A stretch of 64,000 bases of DNA from JAFDWR01 sp038216655 (GTDB lineage Bacteria > Armatimonadota > Fimbriimonadia > Fimbriimonadales > Fimbriimonadaceae). Location: positions 62,001 through 126,000 of the forward strand of contig JBBQPZ010000008.1 of NCBI GenBank assembly GCA_038216655.1, in the 5' to 3' direction. The position numbers and the translations under genes are program-made. This document shows positions 43,538 through 51,964 of this stretch, piece after piece. Position 1 is the stretch's first letter; each line of letters opens with the position of its first letter. The notes under the pieces are model-generated. The model did not search any database, had not been told where the DNA came from, and saw nothing but the letters and a program-made list of their open reading frames with translations.

Positions 43538-45190
43538 ATGCCGCCCGCCGAACGCCCCATTGCCGACCCTCGCAACGATAACGCCTTCCCGATTCTAAGC
43601 GACGAGCAGATCGACGCCCTCCTGCCCTTCGGCAAGATCACGAAGCTGAAGCAGGGGGAGACTCTCTGGGCCGCCGGCACCCCCAATCTGTGCATGTTCA
43701 TTGTCCTCAACGGGCAGATGGGGATCCATGACGGGCGCACCGATCGGCCCGTCGCGATCCACATCAAGGGCGAGTTCTCAGGCGACATCGACATCCTAAC
43801 CGGTCGGCCCGCGGTAGTCAGCGCGCTCGCCGATACCGACATGGAGGTCCTCGCCATCGGTGCCGAATGCGCCCGTTCGATCGTCGACCGGAGCCCAAGC
43901 CTCGGCGAAATTTTCCTGCGTGCCTTTCTCCTTCGCCGCCAGCTCCTGCAGGGTGCAGGAAATGTCGGTCCCCTCGTCGTCGGCTCTCGCTACAGTCCGG
44001 ACACCCTGCGCATCCGAGAGTTCCTCGCGCGCAACCGGTATCCCTTCGTTTGGGAAGATGTCGAGGAGAACCCCGACACCACCAAGATCCTCCAGGAATT
44101 CAAGGTCCAGGAGGACGACATCCCCGTCGTCATCCTCCCCAACGGCACCCTGATCCGGGCACCGTCGAACATGGAGCTTTCCACCGCTCTCGGAGTTTCG
44201 AAGCCGGTCGAGTCCAAGATCTACGATCTCCTGATCGTCGGTGCCGGCCCCGCCGGGCTGGCCGCCGGCGTCTACGGTGCCAGCGAAGGTCTGGACACGC
44301 TTGTCGTCGACTCCTCCGGGCCGGGTGGCCAGGCCGGAGCGAGTAGCCGAATCGAGAACTACATGGGCTTCCCGCTCGGGCTGAGCGGCCAGGATCTTGC
44401 CGACCGAGCCGTCGCCCAAGCCGAGAAATTTGGGGCTCAGTTGATCGTGCCGGGGGTCGTCGAGGACATCACTTGCAACGACATCGGCGGGCACGTGGTC
44501 CGGATCCAGGGAATGGAACCCATCGAGACACGCTGCGTCGTCCTCGCTTCAGGGGCTTCCTACCGGAAGCTCGACGTGGACAACTGCGACGAATTTGAAG
44601 GACGAGGCATCTATTACTCGGCAACCAACGTCGAGCGCATCCTCTGCAACGAGCAAGCCGTTGCGGTCGTCGGCGCGGGCAACTCTGCCGGACAGGCCGC
44701 GGTGTTCATGGCCGATAACAGCGCGCACGTCTATCTGATCGTGCGCGGCGACGACTTGCGCAAGTCGATGTCGAGCTACCTCGCTCGCCGGATCGAACAG
44801 TCGCCCAAGATCACCCTGCTCCTCAACTCTGAGATCTGCAGCATCGAGGGCACGGAGCACTTGGAGCGGATCACCGTCGCCGACCGAGCCACCGGCAAGT
44901 CGCAGCAGAAGGACGTCTCGGGAATCTTCGTCATGATCGGCGCGGTCCCCCACACTTCCTGGATCCCCGAGACCATTGCCCGCGACTCGAAGGGGTTTAT
45001 CATGACCGGACAACAGCTCGTCCAAGAAGGCAAGTGGAAGCTCGACCGCCCACCGTTCTATCTTGAGACCTCGTGCCCCGGCGTGTTTGCTGCCGGAGAT
45101 GCGCGCTGCAACTCGGTGAAACGAGTAGCCTCGGCCGTCGGCGAGGGCTCGATGTCCGTCGCGTTCGTTCACCAGTACCTCGCGCTCTAA
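43538..45190 (+). CDS. cNMP-binding / glutaredoxin-like / thioredoxin reductase-like fusion without redox CxxC
   Basis: 550 residues in three parts. About 20-140 is a cyclic-nucleotide-binding fold (LKQGETLWAAGTPNLCMFIVL, IKGEFSGDIDILTGRPA in pieces). About 145-215 is a thioredoxin/glutaredoxin-like segment, and 225-550 a thioredoxin-reductase flavoprotein with LLIVGAGPAGLAAGVYGASEG, SRIENYMGFP and VVGAGNSAGQAAVFMA. At the place of the reductase CxxC it reads IYYSATNVE, so the usual dithiol is missing. It may oxidise NAD(P)H for another partner, or be a ligand-controlled flavin switch. The aldo/keto reductase gene follows after 4 bp. Confidence 0.86.
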   Translation: MPPAERPIADPRNDNAFPILSDEQIDALLPFGKITKLKQGETLWAAGTPNLCMFIVLNGQMGIHDGRTDRPVAIHIKGEFSGDIDILTGRPAVVSALADTDMEVLAIGAECARSIVDRSPSLGEIFLRAFLLRRQLLQGAGNVGPLVVGSRYSPDTLRIREFLARNRYPFVWEDVEENPDTTKILQEFKVQEDDIPVVILPNGTLIRAPSNMELSTALGVSKPVESKIYDLLIVGAGPAGLAAGVYGASEGLDTLVVDSSGPGGQAGASSRIENYMGFPLGLSGQDLADRAVAQAEKFGAQLIVPGVVEDITCNDIGGHVVRIQGMEPIETRCVVLASGASYRKLDVDNCDEFEGRGIYYSATNVERILCNEQAVAVVGAGNSAGQAAVFMADNSAHVYLIVRGDDLRKSMSSYLARRIEQSPKITLLLNSEICSIEGTEHLERITVADRATGKSQQKDVSGIFVMIGAVPHTSWIPETIARDSKGFIMTGQQLVQEGKWKLDRPPFYLETSCPGVFAAGDARCNSVKRVASAVGEGSMSVAFVHQYLAL

Positions 45191-45194
45191 GCTT

Positions 45195-46175
45195 ATGGAC
45201 ACCACAAGACTCGGCTCGACCGGCCTTCAGGTCTCTCGCATCTGCCTCGGCTGCATGACTTACGGCGAACCCAACCGCGGCGCGCATCCCTGGAGCTTGC
45301 CCGAGGATCAAAGCCGCCCATTCATCAAGCGCGCGCTCGAACTCGGGATCAACTTCTTCGACACCGCCAACGTCTACTCGGCAGGTTCAAGCGAGGAGAT
45401 TCTTGGTCGCGCGATCAAGGACTTCGTGCCGCGCGAGGAAGTCGTGATTGCAACCAAAGTGAACGGTCGCATGCGCCCCGGCCCCAACGGTGCCGGTCTC
45501 TCCCGCAAAGCGATCCTTCACGAGATCGATGCCAGCTTGCAACGGCTGGGGATGGACTACGTTGACCTGTATCAGATTCACCGTTGGGACGACGAGACAC
45601 CGATCGAGGAGACTCTTGAGGCACTTCACGACGTCGTGAAGTCAGGCAAAGCGCGCTACATCGGCGCTTCGTCGATGTACTCCTGGCAATTCGCCAAGGC
45701 TCTCTGCCTTGCCGACCGCAACGGCTGGACGCGCTTCGTCACGATGCAGAACCACTACAACCTGCTCTACCGCGAGGAAGAGCGGGAGATGATGGGGTTG
45801 TGCCTGGACCAAGGCGTCGGAGTCATCCCCTGGAGCCCCCTCGCCCGTGGGCGACTGACGCGTGCCTGGGACGAGGTGACCGAGCGCACCCAGGCCGACG
45901 AGTTCGGCAAGACCCTCTACAACCGAATGGTCGAGGCGGACAAGCAGGTAGTCGAAGCGGTCGCCAAGGTCGCGCAGAAACGGGGCGTCCCCCGTGCCCA
46001 AATCGCACTCGCCTGGATGCTGAGCAAGCCTTACATCACCGCGCCGATCGTCGGCGCTTCCAAGCCGCAGCACCTGGACGATACGGTCGCCTCTGTTTCA
46101 CTAAAGCTGACAACCGAAGAGATTGCCACGCTGGAATCGCCGTACGTCCCGCACCCCATAGCGGGTTTTGGCTAG
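45195..46175 (+). CDS. Aldo/keto reductase
   Basis: 326 residues. The catalytic tetrad is visible: Asp and Tyr in NFFDTANVYS, Lys in VVIATKVNG and His in DLYQIHRWD. C-terminal NADPH site: IVGASKPQHLDDTV. It would reduce aldehydes or ketones with NADPH; the substrate is unknown. Four bp behind the flavoprotein fusion, so probably one mRNA. Confidence 0.93.
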   Translation: MDTTRLGSTGLQVSRICLGCMTYGEPNRGAHPWSLPEDQSRPFIKRALELGINFFDTANVYSAGSSEEILGRAIKDFVPREEVVIATKVNGRMRPGPNGAGLSRKAILHEIDASLQRLGMDYVDLYQIHRWDDETPIEETLEALHDVVKSGKARYIGASSMYSWQFAKALCLADRNGWTRFVTMQNHYNLLYREEEREMMGLCLDQGVGVIPWSPLARGRLTRAWDEVTERTQADEFGKTLYNRMVEADKQVVEAVAKVAQKRGVPRAQIALAWMLSKPYITAPIVGASKPQHLDDTVASVSLKLTTEEIATLESPYVPHPIAGFG

Positions 46176-46349
46176 GTAAATCGCTCCGCGCGGGTAGCGT
46201 AGGCTTCCAGCCTGCGAACGCGAGCCTTGGAATCGCTGACTGGGACCGCTGACACTCTGTCGGCGGAGCATGTAGCCGCCACAAAGCAAGTAAGCGAAGC
46301 ACAACACGATCAAGTCGTGTAATCTGGCGGCGAAATCTCGGCACCTTCC

Positions 46350-47888
46350 ATGTCGGCACCCGCAGAAACCCCCAATCGCGACCGTCTGCCCGTCCGCATG
46401 CGCGGGATCACGAAGCAGTACGCCAGCCAAAAGGTGGTCGATGCCGTCAGCGTCGAGTTCCTACCTGGCGAAGTTCACGTCCTCGCGGGCGAGAACGGGG
46501 CGGGCAAATCCACGCTGGTCAAGATTCTGTGCGGCGCGGTCGGCCACTACGAGGGCGAAATCGAGATCGGCGACCAACCAACAAGGTTCGCCACCCCTCA
46601 CCAAGCCGCCCAAGCCGGGCTGTCGATCATCCATCAGGAACTATCGCTCATCCCCGAGATGAGCGTCGTCGACAACCTTGTCCTCGGCACCGAGGTCTGT
46701 CGCTTCGGTTTTGTCCGCACCGCCTCATCGCGGGAAGAGGCGCGGCGACTTCTGGCCTTCGTCGGCCTGGATTTGGACATCGACACCCTCGTCCGCGACC
46801 TGCCGATCTCGCTCTGTCAACTCGTCGAGATCGCCAAAGCACTGCGAAGCGCGGGGCGGCTGATCGTGATGGACGAGCCGACGAGCGCGCTCAACTCGAC
46901 CGACGCGGAGCGGCTGTTTGACGTCATCGCCAAGCTGAAGGCCGACGGACGTATCGTCGTCTACATCTCGCACCGCATGGAGGAAATCCGTCGCCTCGCC
47001 GATCGCATCACCGTCCTTCGCGACGGCCACCACATCGGCACCTACCCCGCCAGCGAACTGACCGACGACGGACTGATCACCCTCATGGTCGGCGACAAGG
47101 AGATTCTCACACCCGCATCAAACTCCGAGAACGCAGGATTCGGGCCGGCGGTCCTCGCCCTACGCGGCGTCAACGTCACCCGCGGGCCGACCACTCTTGT
47201 CTCGAACGCAAGCCTAGAAGTAAAAGCAGGAGAAGTCGTCGGCCTCGCCGGGCTGCAGGGCTCGGGCTGCAGCGAGCTTCTCCACGCCCTCTTCGGCTCA
47301 AGCGGCAAAGCAACCGGCGAGATCGAAGTCCTGGGCCGCAAGTTTGTCCCGCACAACCCGAAGAGTTCGATCAAGAACGGGATGGCCCTCCTCACCAACG
47401 ACCGCAAAGGCTCCGGGCTGGTACTCCCCCTCTCGGTCACCGACAACACCACCCTCGCCGCCCTCCCAAGTCTCTCCCCCAGGGGCTGGCGGAAAACCGC
47501 CAACGAGCAAGCCGCCGCAGCCAAAATGGCGAAAGATTTCCACCTCCGCGCACCTTCGCTAGACGCCGCGGTAGGCTCGCTCTCCGGCGGCAACCAACAG
47601 AAGGTCGCCCTCGCCAAGTGGGCCCTCACCCAGCCCAAGCTCATGCTCCTCGACGAGCCCACGCGCGGCATTGACGTCGGGGCCAAACGCGAGATCTACG
47701 CACTTATCGAACGGTGGAAGTCCGAAGGGCTTGCCATTCTCTTGATTACCAGCGAACTCCCCGAACTCCTTATGCTCTCCGATCGAATTGTCGTCATGCA
47801 CCGCGGCCACGTGGTCCGCACCCTCGACCGCGCCGAAGCAACCGGCGAGAAAGTCATCGAAGCCGCGATGAACAAGGAGGTCGCATGA
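46350..47888 (+). CDS. Sugar ABC transporter ATPase (RbsA/XylG type)
   Basis: 512 residues with two nucleotide-binding domains. The first has GENGAGKSTLVKILCG, LPISLCQLVEIAKAL and LIVMDEPTSALN. The second has a degenerate Walker A (GLQGSGCSEL), LSGGNQQKVALAKW and LMLLDEPTRGIDVG. This double arrangement is typical of carbohydrate uptake type 2 importers. It overlaps the permease gene by 4 bp. TAATCT about 25 nt before the ATG could be the -10. The sugar is unknown. Confidence 0.94.
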   Translation: MSAPAETPNRDRLPVRMRGITKQYASQKVVDAVSVEFLPGEVHVLAGENGAGKSTLVKILCGAVGHYEGEIEIGDQPTRFATPHQAAQAGLSIIHQELSLIPEMSVVDNLVLGTEVCRFGFVRTASSREEARRLLAFVGLDLDIDTLVRDLPISLCQLVEIAKALRSAGRLIVMDEPTSALNSTDAERLFDVIAKLKADGRIVVYISHRMEEIRRLADRITVLRDGHHIGTYPASELTDDGLITLMVGDKEILTPASNSENAGFGPAVLALRGVNVTRGPTTLVSNASLEVKAGEVVGLAGLQGSGCSELLHALFGSSGKATGEIEVLGRKFVPHNPKSSIKNGMALLTNDRKGSGLVLPLSVTDNTTLAALPSLSPRGWRKTANEQAAAAKMAKDFHLRAPSLDAAVGSLSGGNQQKVALAKWALTQPKLMLLDEPTRGIDVGAKREIYALIERWKSEGLAILLITSELPELLMLSDRIVVMHRGHVVRTLDRAEATGEKVIEAAMNKEVA

Positions 47889-48871
47889 ACGGCCGCCTTA
47901 AGGGCTTCCTCGTCTCGCCCGTCTTCCGAGCGTTCGCCGCGCTGATTCTCGTGCTTGTGCTCGGGCTGATCTTCAACGCCGACGGCGCGTTCTTCAAGAT
48001 CGGCACCCACCGAGACGCACTCAGGCAAATCTCCGTTTACGGCTGCCTCGCCTGCGGCCTCACCCTCGTCATTCTGAGCGGCGGGATCGACCTCGCCGTG
48101 GGCAGTATCCTCGGACTTACGGCGGTGTTCTTCGCGCTGGTGACGATCCACTGGGGCTGGTCGCCGTGGATTGGGATCCCCGCCACATTGCTCGTCGGCG
48201 CGGCGGCAGGCGCGGTTTCGGGCTGCCTTGTGGCTTGGGGCAGACTGCAGCCTTTTATCGCAACGCTCGCGGTGATGGTTTCCGCCCGAGGCTTGGCGAA
48301 GCTAATCAGCCACGGCGAGAAGGTCTCGACCGCGCTTCCGACGAGCGACGGCAACGTCAAGGTCGTCGACGTTCCGAAGATCTTCCGCTCAATCGACTCT
48401 CAAATCCTCGGCGGGAATCTCTCCACCGTCACGCTGATCTTCTTCGTTTGCTTCCTCGTCTCGCTGATCGCGCTCACACGGCACCGCTGGGGCAAGTACC
48501 TTTACGCGATCGGCGGGAACGAAGAAGCCAGTCGGCTCTCTGGCGTTCCCGTCGCCTGGTCCAAGCTCGCCGCCTACGTGGGCTGCGGGCTTTTTGCCGC
48601 CGTCGCGGGGATTTGCCAGGCCGCGCAGGAGCAGCAGGGCGACCCGGAGGGGGGCGCGGGGTACGAGTTGACCGCGATCGCGATCGTCGTGATCGGCGGC
48701 ACGAGTCTATTGGGAGGGCGGGGCGGGATCGGTTTGACCCTGCTCGGGATGCTAACAATCGGCTATCTGGAGAAAATTCTCAGCGTCAACGCCGTTCCGG
48801 AGTCTTGGAGGCTTATCCTTACTGGGGGAATCATCGTCGTCGCCGTGCTCGCGCAGCGAAACCGCCGGTAA
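47885..48871 (+). CDS. Sugar ABC transporter permease (RbsC type)
   Basis: 328 residues with 8-10 transmembrane helices. GGIDLAVGSILGLTA and GRLQPFIATLAVM are typical of the ribose/xylose permease family, and the late cytoplasmic loop has AIGGNEEASRLSGVPV, the coupling sequence. The ATG at 47885 overlaps the ATPase stop. It works with the ATPase and the lipoprotein that follow. Confidence 0.94.
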   Translation: MNGRLKGFLVSPVFRAFAALILVLVLGLIFNADGAFFKIGTHRDALRQISVYGCLACGLTLVILSGGIDLAVGSILGLTAVFFALVTIHWGWSPWIGIPATLLVGAAAGAVSGCLVAWGRLQPFIATLAVMVSARGLAKLISHGEKVSTALPTSDGNVKVVDVPKIFRSIDSQILGGNLSTVTLIFFVCFLVSLIALTRHRWGKYLYAIGGNEEASRLSGVPVAWSKLAAYVGCGLFAAVAGICQAAQEQQGDPEGGAGYELTAIAIVVIGGTSLLGGRGGIGLTLLGMLTIGYLEKILSVNAVPESWRLILTGGIIVVAVLAQRNRR

Positions 48872-48891
48872 CGACCTTGGAAATCAACAAC

Positions 48892-49881
48892 ATGATCAAT
48901 TTCAGAAGACATCGAAGTCAACTGCTCGTGCTCGTCGCGATGCTGGCCGTCGGGTGCGGCTCCGGTTCGACGGAAACCGCGACCAACACGCCCGACGCCG
49001 GCAAGGGTGGCGGAGACACCGCCGTCAAGAAGACCTTCACGATCGGCGTATCGCAGTGCAACCGCGGTGAGCCCTATCGCGTGCAGATGGACACCGACAT
49101 CGCGGACGCCGCGAAGGGGCATCCCGAATTGAAGATGGTCTTCAAGGACGCGGCCAACGACTCGCTCAAGCAGCGCGACCAGGTCGAGGAGTTCATCCAG
49201 GCCAAAGTCGATCTCCTGATCATCAGCCCGAAGGAGGCCCAGCCTCTGACCGAGCCGGTGGCGAAAGCGATGGACGCGGGGATCCCGGTCATCGTGCTCG
49301 ATCGCGCGGTGATCGGCGACAAGTACACCTGCTTCATCGGCGCGGATAACAAGCTGATCGGCAAGGCGCTCGGCCAGTGGCTGGTCAAGCGACTCAACGG
49401 CAAGGGCACGGTCGTCGAGCTCAAGGGACTCATGACCACGCCCCCCGCCCAGGATCGCCATGCGGGCTTCATGGAGGGCATCGCAGGGAGCGATGTCAAG
49501 GTCGTGTTCGATGCGGACATGAAATGGCTTGAGCCGAACGCGCGAACCGAAATGGATTCCGCCCTTGCTCGCCTGCCGAAGTTCGACGCGGTCTTCGCCC
49601 ACAACGACCCAGGCGCCCACGGCGCCTACCTCGCCGCCCAAGCCGCGGGCCGCGAAAAGGGCGTGATCTTCGTCGGCATCGACGGCCTCCCCTCCGAGGG
49701 ACGGGTGTACGTCAAGCAAGGCATCGAAGAGGCCTGCTTCCAGTACCCAACCGGCGGCAAGGAAGCCATCGACACCGCGCTCCTGATCCTCGCAAAAAAG
49801 CCGTTCGAGAAGAAGATCGTGCTGAAGTCGAACTTCTACACGAAGGAAAACGTGGACAAGGGCGGCGAGCCGCTGCCGTAA
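48892..49881 (+). CDS. Sugar ABC transporter substrate-binding lipoprotein
   Basis: 329 residues. A lipoprotein signal with lipobox LAVGC precedes a short Thr/Gly-rich linker (about 22-45). The two-lobed ribose-binding-protein fold follows, with FTIGVSQCNRGEPYRVQM, VDLLIISPKEAQPL, GIPVIVLDRAV and FAHNDPGAHGAYLAAQAAG. No good Shine-Dalgarno is visible; an upstream in-frame TTG is less likely because it would precede the signal peptide. It is the third gene of the importer, 20 bp after the permease. The ligand is not evident. Confidence 0.92.
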   Translation: MINFRRHRSQLLVLVAMLAVGCGSGSTETATNTPDAGKGGGDTAVKKTFTIGVSQCNRGEPYRVQMDTDIADAAKGHPELKMVFKDAANDSLKQRDQVEEFIQAKVDLLIISPKEAQPLTEPVAKAMDAGIPVIVLDRAVIGDKYTCFIGADNKLIGKALGQWLVKRLNGKGTVVELKGLMTTPPAQDRHAGFMEGIAGSDVKVVFDADMKWLEPNARTEMDSALARLPKFDAVFAHNDPGAHGAYLAAQAAGREKGVIFVGIDGLPSEGRVYVKQGIEEACFQYPTGGKEAIDTALLILAKKPFEKKIVLKSNFYTKENVDKGGEPLP

Positions 49882-49901
49882 GCCTCACTGCCAGTTGGCG
49901 A

Positions 49902-49929
49902 GGGGAGGCGGCCTTTTTGCCGGCTCCCC
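49902..49929 (+). terminator. Terminator-like hairpin after the sugar importer operon
   Basis: GGGGAGGCGGC pairs with GCCGGCTCCCC (one mismatch) across a CTTTTT loop, 20 bp after the stop at 49881. The 3' flank is only mildly T-rich. Confidence 0.5.
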
Positions 49930-50010
49930 CTTCATTTCAAAAACCCAAGTCGGCATCCTGAGTAGGCTGTCAACCTTCACTTATCCACTTTTGAGTCCGT
50001 CTTCCAGAGC

Positions 50011-50430
50011 GGAGTTGATGAGCCCTAGCGAGTCGACGCAGTCGAAGGATCACTGACTAAGCCTCCGACTTTGAAAACCGGACACTCTCCCAGAGAGTCG
50101 GAGACTGGACAGAGGATCCTTCGGCTGCGCTGCCTTCGCTTAGGCTCGGCGCTTCGCTCTCGATGACGGTCAAAGGGTCCGTTATCCCGAGAGGAGTCGA
50201 TGAGCCCTAGCGAATCGACGCAGCCGAAGGATCACTGACTAAGCCTCCGACTTTGAAAACCGGACTCTCTCCCAGAGAGTCGGAGACTGGACAGAGGATC
50301 GTTCGACTTCGCTACCTTCGCTGGGGCTCGGTGCTTCGCTCTCGATGACGGTCAAAGGATCCGTCATCCCGAGAGGAGTCGATGAGCCCTAGCGAGTCGA
50401 CGCAGTCGAAGGATCACTAACTGAGCCTCC
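50011..50430. repeat. Tandem array of about 180-bp units
   Basis: The marker AGCCCTAGCG occurs at 50021, 50205 and 50385, giving periods of 184 and 180 bp. Each unit contains tcgacgcag-c/t-cgaaggatcac, a dyad around actctcccagagagtcgg and an end ctctcgatgacgg. Unit junctions read GT[T/C]ATCCCGAGAGGAG, so each unit is framed by GTCATCC/GATGAC ends like the MITE-like pair, and all families share GCCCTAGCGA. Confidence 0.85.
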
Positions 50431-50464
50431 GACTTAGAATACGCCGAGGAATTGGCCGAGGGAG

Positions 50465-50528
50465 TTTGGATGCCTCGGGGTGCTCCCGCCACCGACCGAA
50501 CAACTGCGTCTCAACAAAGCCCCGAGGC
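50465..50528. repeat. Palindromic GCCTCGGGG element, copy 1
   Basis: tttggatgcctcggggtgct...caacaaagccccgaggc forms a stem of nine bases or more (50472-50480 with 50520-50528). Shares the module GTGCTCCCGCCAC with copy 2 at 51690-51753, and is followed by cctcgcgcccga as is copy 3. Confidence 0.75.
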
Positions 50529-50809
50529 AAACCTCCCCTCGCGCCCGAGAGAGCCGCCCTTTGGATCGCTTTTCCTGATTTCCTGATACATATCTGGGTT
50601 TCGATATATTTCGCACTGTATTTGAACCTAGGCGCTTTGCACGTACCTCGGGGAATCGTGGTTTTCGGGGCGATATTCCTGGCTTCCCGACAAATTCCTG
50701 ATTTGGAATCAGGAACTCGGAGCTCACTTGGAGGGCCTCTTGGAACGCGCCCCAATGGATGAGCCTCTGAGACAGGAATTCGTCAACCATGGAGCCGAAA
50801 TTGCAATCT

Positions 50810-51568
50810 TCAGATCCCGCCCATCTCGGCGAGCCAGTTGCGGTGCTTTGTATAGGTGTCTCCGTTTTCTACCAGTTCGGGGCTGGGATGAGACTCTACC
50901 CAGGCCTGAATCCACAAGATCATGGCGTCCAAGCGCTTGACGGTCATTGCTAGGACTTCGGTGGAGGAGTATCCAAAGTCGTAAGCATCGAGGAACGCGT
51001 CCAACCGCCGGTGCATGACTTCTACCGTAAAGGGCGACTCCAAATCGGCCAAGCCATAGGGCATGAGAGGGACGAAGCGATAGGCGGTGTAGGCGATGTC
51101 CCAGATGCGCGGGCCGGGGCCGCAGAGGTCGAAGTCGATCAGGCCGACAAAGCACTCGTCTTGGAAGATGCAGTTGTATGGAGCGAAGTCTCGGTGAAGG
51201 ATCACCTCCGCTGGCTCCAGCGTCGCGTAGTTCCAAACATCGCCCGCAGGAAACGAGACCGACGCATCGTGGAGTTGTCGCAGACGCTCAGCAGCATCGA
51301 TCAGAATTCGCTCGTCCCAGAACCACATCGGCGCAACTCCATGAACCGTTTGCCCAGGGATAAAGCTCAGAATCTCGTTTCCTGAAGGATCGAAGCCGAG
51401 CGGCTCGGGAACCCAGTTGACACCCTCGTTTCTCAGGTGCGAAAGGAACTGCTGGATCGTTTCTGAGGCAGGGGTCGCGGAGCGTTTGACCGTGTTCCCA
51501 GACCTAACGACCACGCTCATGTTGCCTCCAATAAGCGGATCGACACTGTCACCAGGCTGATCATCCAT
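50810..51568 (-). CDS. Aminoglycoside phosphotransferase-family (APH) kinase
   Basis: 252 residues. The kinase loop ILHRDFAPYNCIF (His-x-Asp-x5-Asn) and the metal-binding LIDFDLCGPGPRIWDIAY are clear, and FIPGQTVHG belongs to the hinge region. APH relatives phosphorylate antibiotics, choline, homoserine or other small molecules; nothing here fixes the substrate. The frame opens 57 bp further upstream at 51625, but ATG 51568 sits 6 nt below TATCAT and is preferred. It is isolated between repeats. Confidence 0.85.
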   Translation of the reverse strand: MDDQPGDSVDPLIGGNMSVVVRSGNTVKRSATPASETIQQFLSHLRNEGVNWVPEPLGFDPSGNEILSFIPGQTVHGVAPMWFWDERILIDAAERLRQLHDASVSFPAGDVWNYATLEPAEVILHRDFAPYNCIFQDECFVGLIDFDLCGPGPRIWDIAYTAYRFVPLMPYGLADLESPFTVEVMHRRLDAFLDAYDFGYSSTEVLAMTVKRLDAMILWIQAWVESHPSPELVENGDTYTKHRNWLAEMGGI

Positions 51569-51574
51569 CGCAAC

Positions 51575-51580
51575 ATGATA
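51575..51580 (-). promoter_or_regulatory. -10 box TATCAT of the APH-like gene
   Basis: TATCAT lies 6 nt upstream of ATG 51568 on the minus strand and decides the choice of start. Confidence 0.45.
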
Positions 51581-51651
51581 ACCGGGAACGGAAGGGCCTG
51601 GACTTGAGGTGGCCCCGCCCCACATCCAGCGTTGCGACTTGCCCCTGCAAC

Positions 51652-51688
51652 GGTAGGGCGTCGTATGATGGGAGATACTTCACTTCGC
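51652..51688 (+). repeat. Direct repeat, left copy, containing TATGAT
   Basis: ggtagggcgtcgtatgatgg followed by gagatacttcacttcgc. The copy at 53292-53329 matches in about 35 positions with one inserted base. The TATGAT could be a -10 box. Together the two frame a 1.64-kb segment carrying the AAA ATPase. Confidence 0.8.
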
Positions 51689-51689
51689 C

Positions 51690-51753
51690 ATTTAGATGCC
51701 TCGGGTGCTCCCGCCACAGGCTAAACAACGATGGCTCATCAAAGCCCCGAGGC
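51690..51753. repeat. Palindromic GCCTCGGGG element, copy 2
   Basis: GCCTCGGG (51698) pairs with CCCCGAGGC (51745-51753); it has the same internal GTGCTCCCGCCAC as copy 1. Confidence 0.75.
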
Positions 51754-51844
51754 TAAATGCACGGCCCTCAAAACGGAGCGCGGACTTCAGTCCGCTTCCC
51801 GTATCCCGGGCTTTAGCCCGGACCGCCAGCGGGGCTTCGCCCCC

Positions 51845-51917
51845 TTTGGATGCCTCGGGGCTCAGGCCTGCGGATGAAGGAACCAGGTTGGGGCAATAGC
51901 ACCCCGAGGCATCCAAA
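51845..51917. repeat. Palindromic GCCTCGGGG element, copy 3
   Basis: Perfect 16-bp inverted repeat TTTGGATGCCTCGGGG (51845-51860) and CCCCGAGGCATCCAAA (51902-51917) around a 41-nt loop. Confidence 0.8.
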
Positions 51918-51964
51918 CGCGCCGCACCTGGTTGACGAAACCGCCCCTCGCGCCCGAAAGAGGC

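Larger units (their letters stand above)
49882..50809. other. 928-bp repeat-rich region without a gene
   Basis: It contains the hairpin at 49902-49929, two and a half tandem units of about 180 bp (about 50011-50430), a palindromic GCCTCGGGG element (50465-50528) and a further 9-bp hairpin (TTCCTGATT/AATCAGGAA, about 50695-50715). A 98-codon frame at 50466-50762 begins inside a repeat and has no support. Confidence 0.65.
51569..51964. other. 396-bp region of promoters and hairpin repeats
   Basis: Holds the APH promoter, the left 37-bp direct repeat (51652-51688), the palindromic elements at 51690-51753 and 51845-51917, and between them three short hairpins (GCGGACT/AGTCCGC, CGGGCT/AGCCCG, GGGGC/GCCCC). 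Confidence 0.7.

Noticed and set aside
50011..50430. CRISPR array
   Set aside because: The repeats are 180-bp units with no short spacers, and no cas gene is present.
50466..50762. A 98-codon frame on the + strand
   Set aside because: It starts inside the GCCTCGGGG palindrome, has no ribosome site or -10 box, and no recognisable protein pattern.
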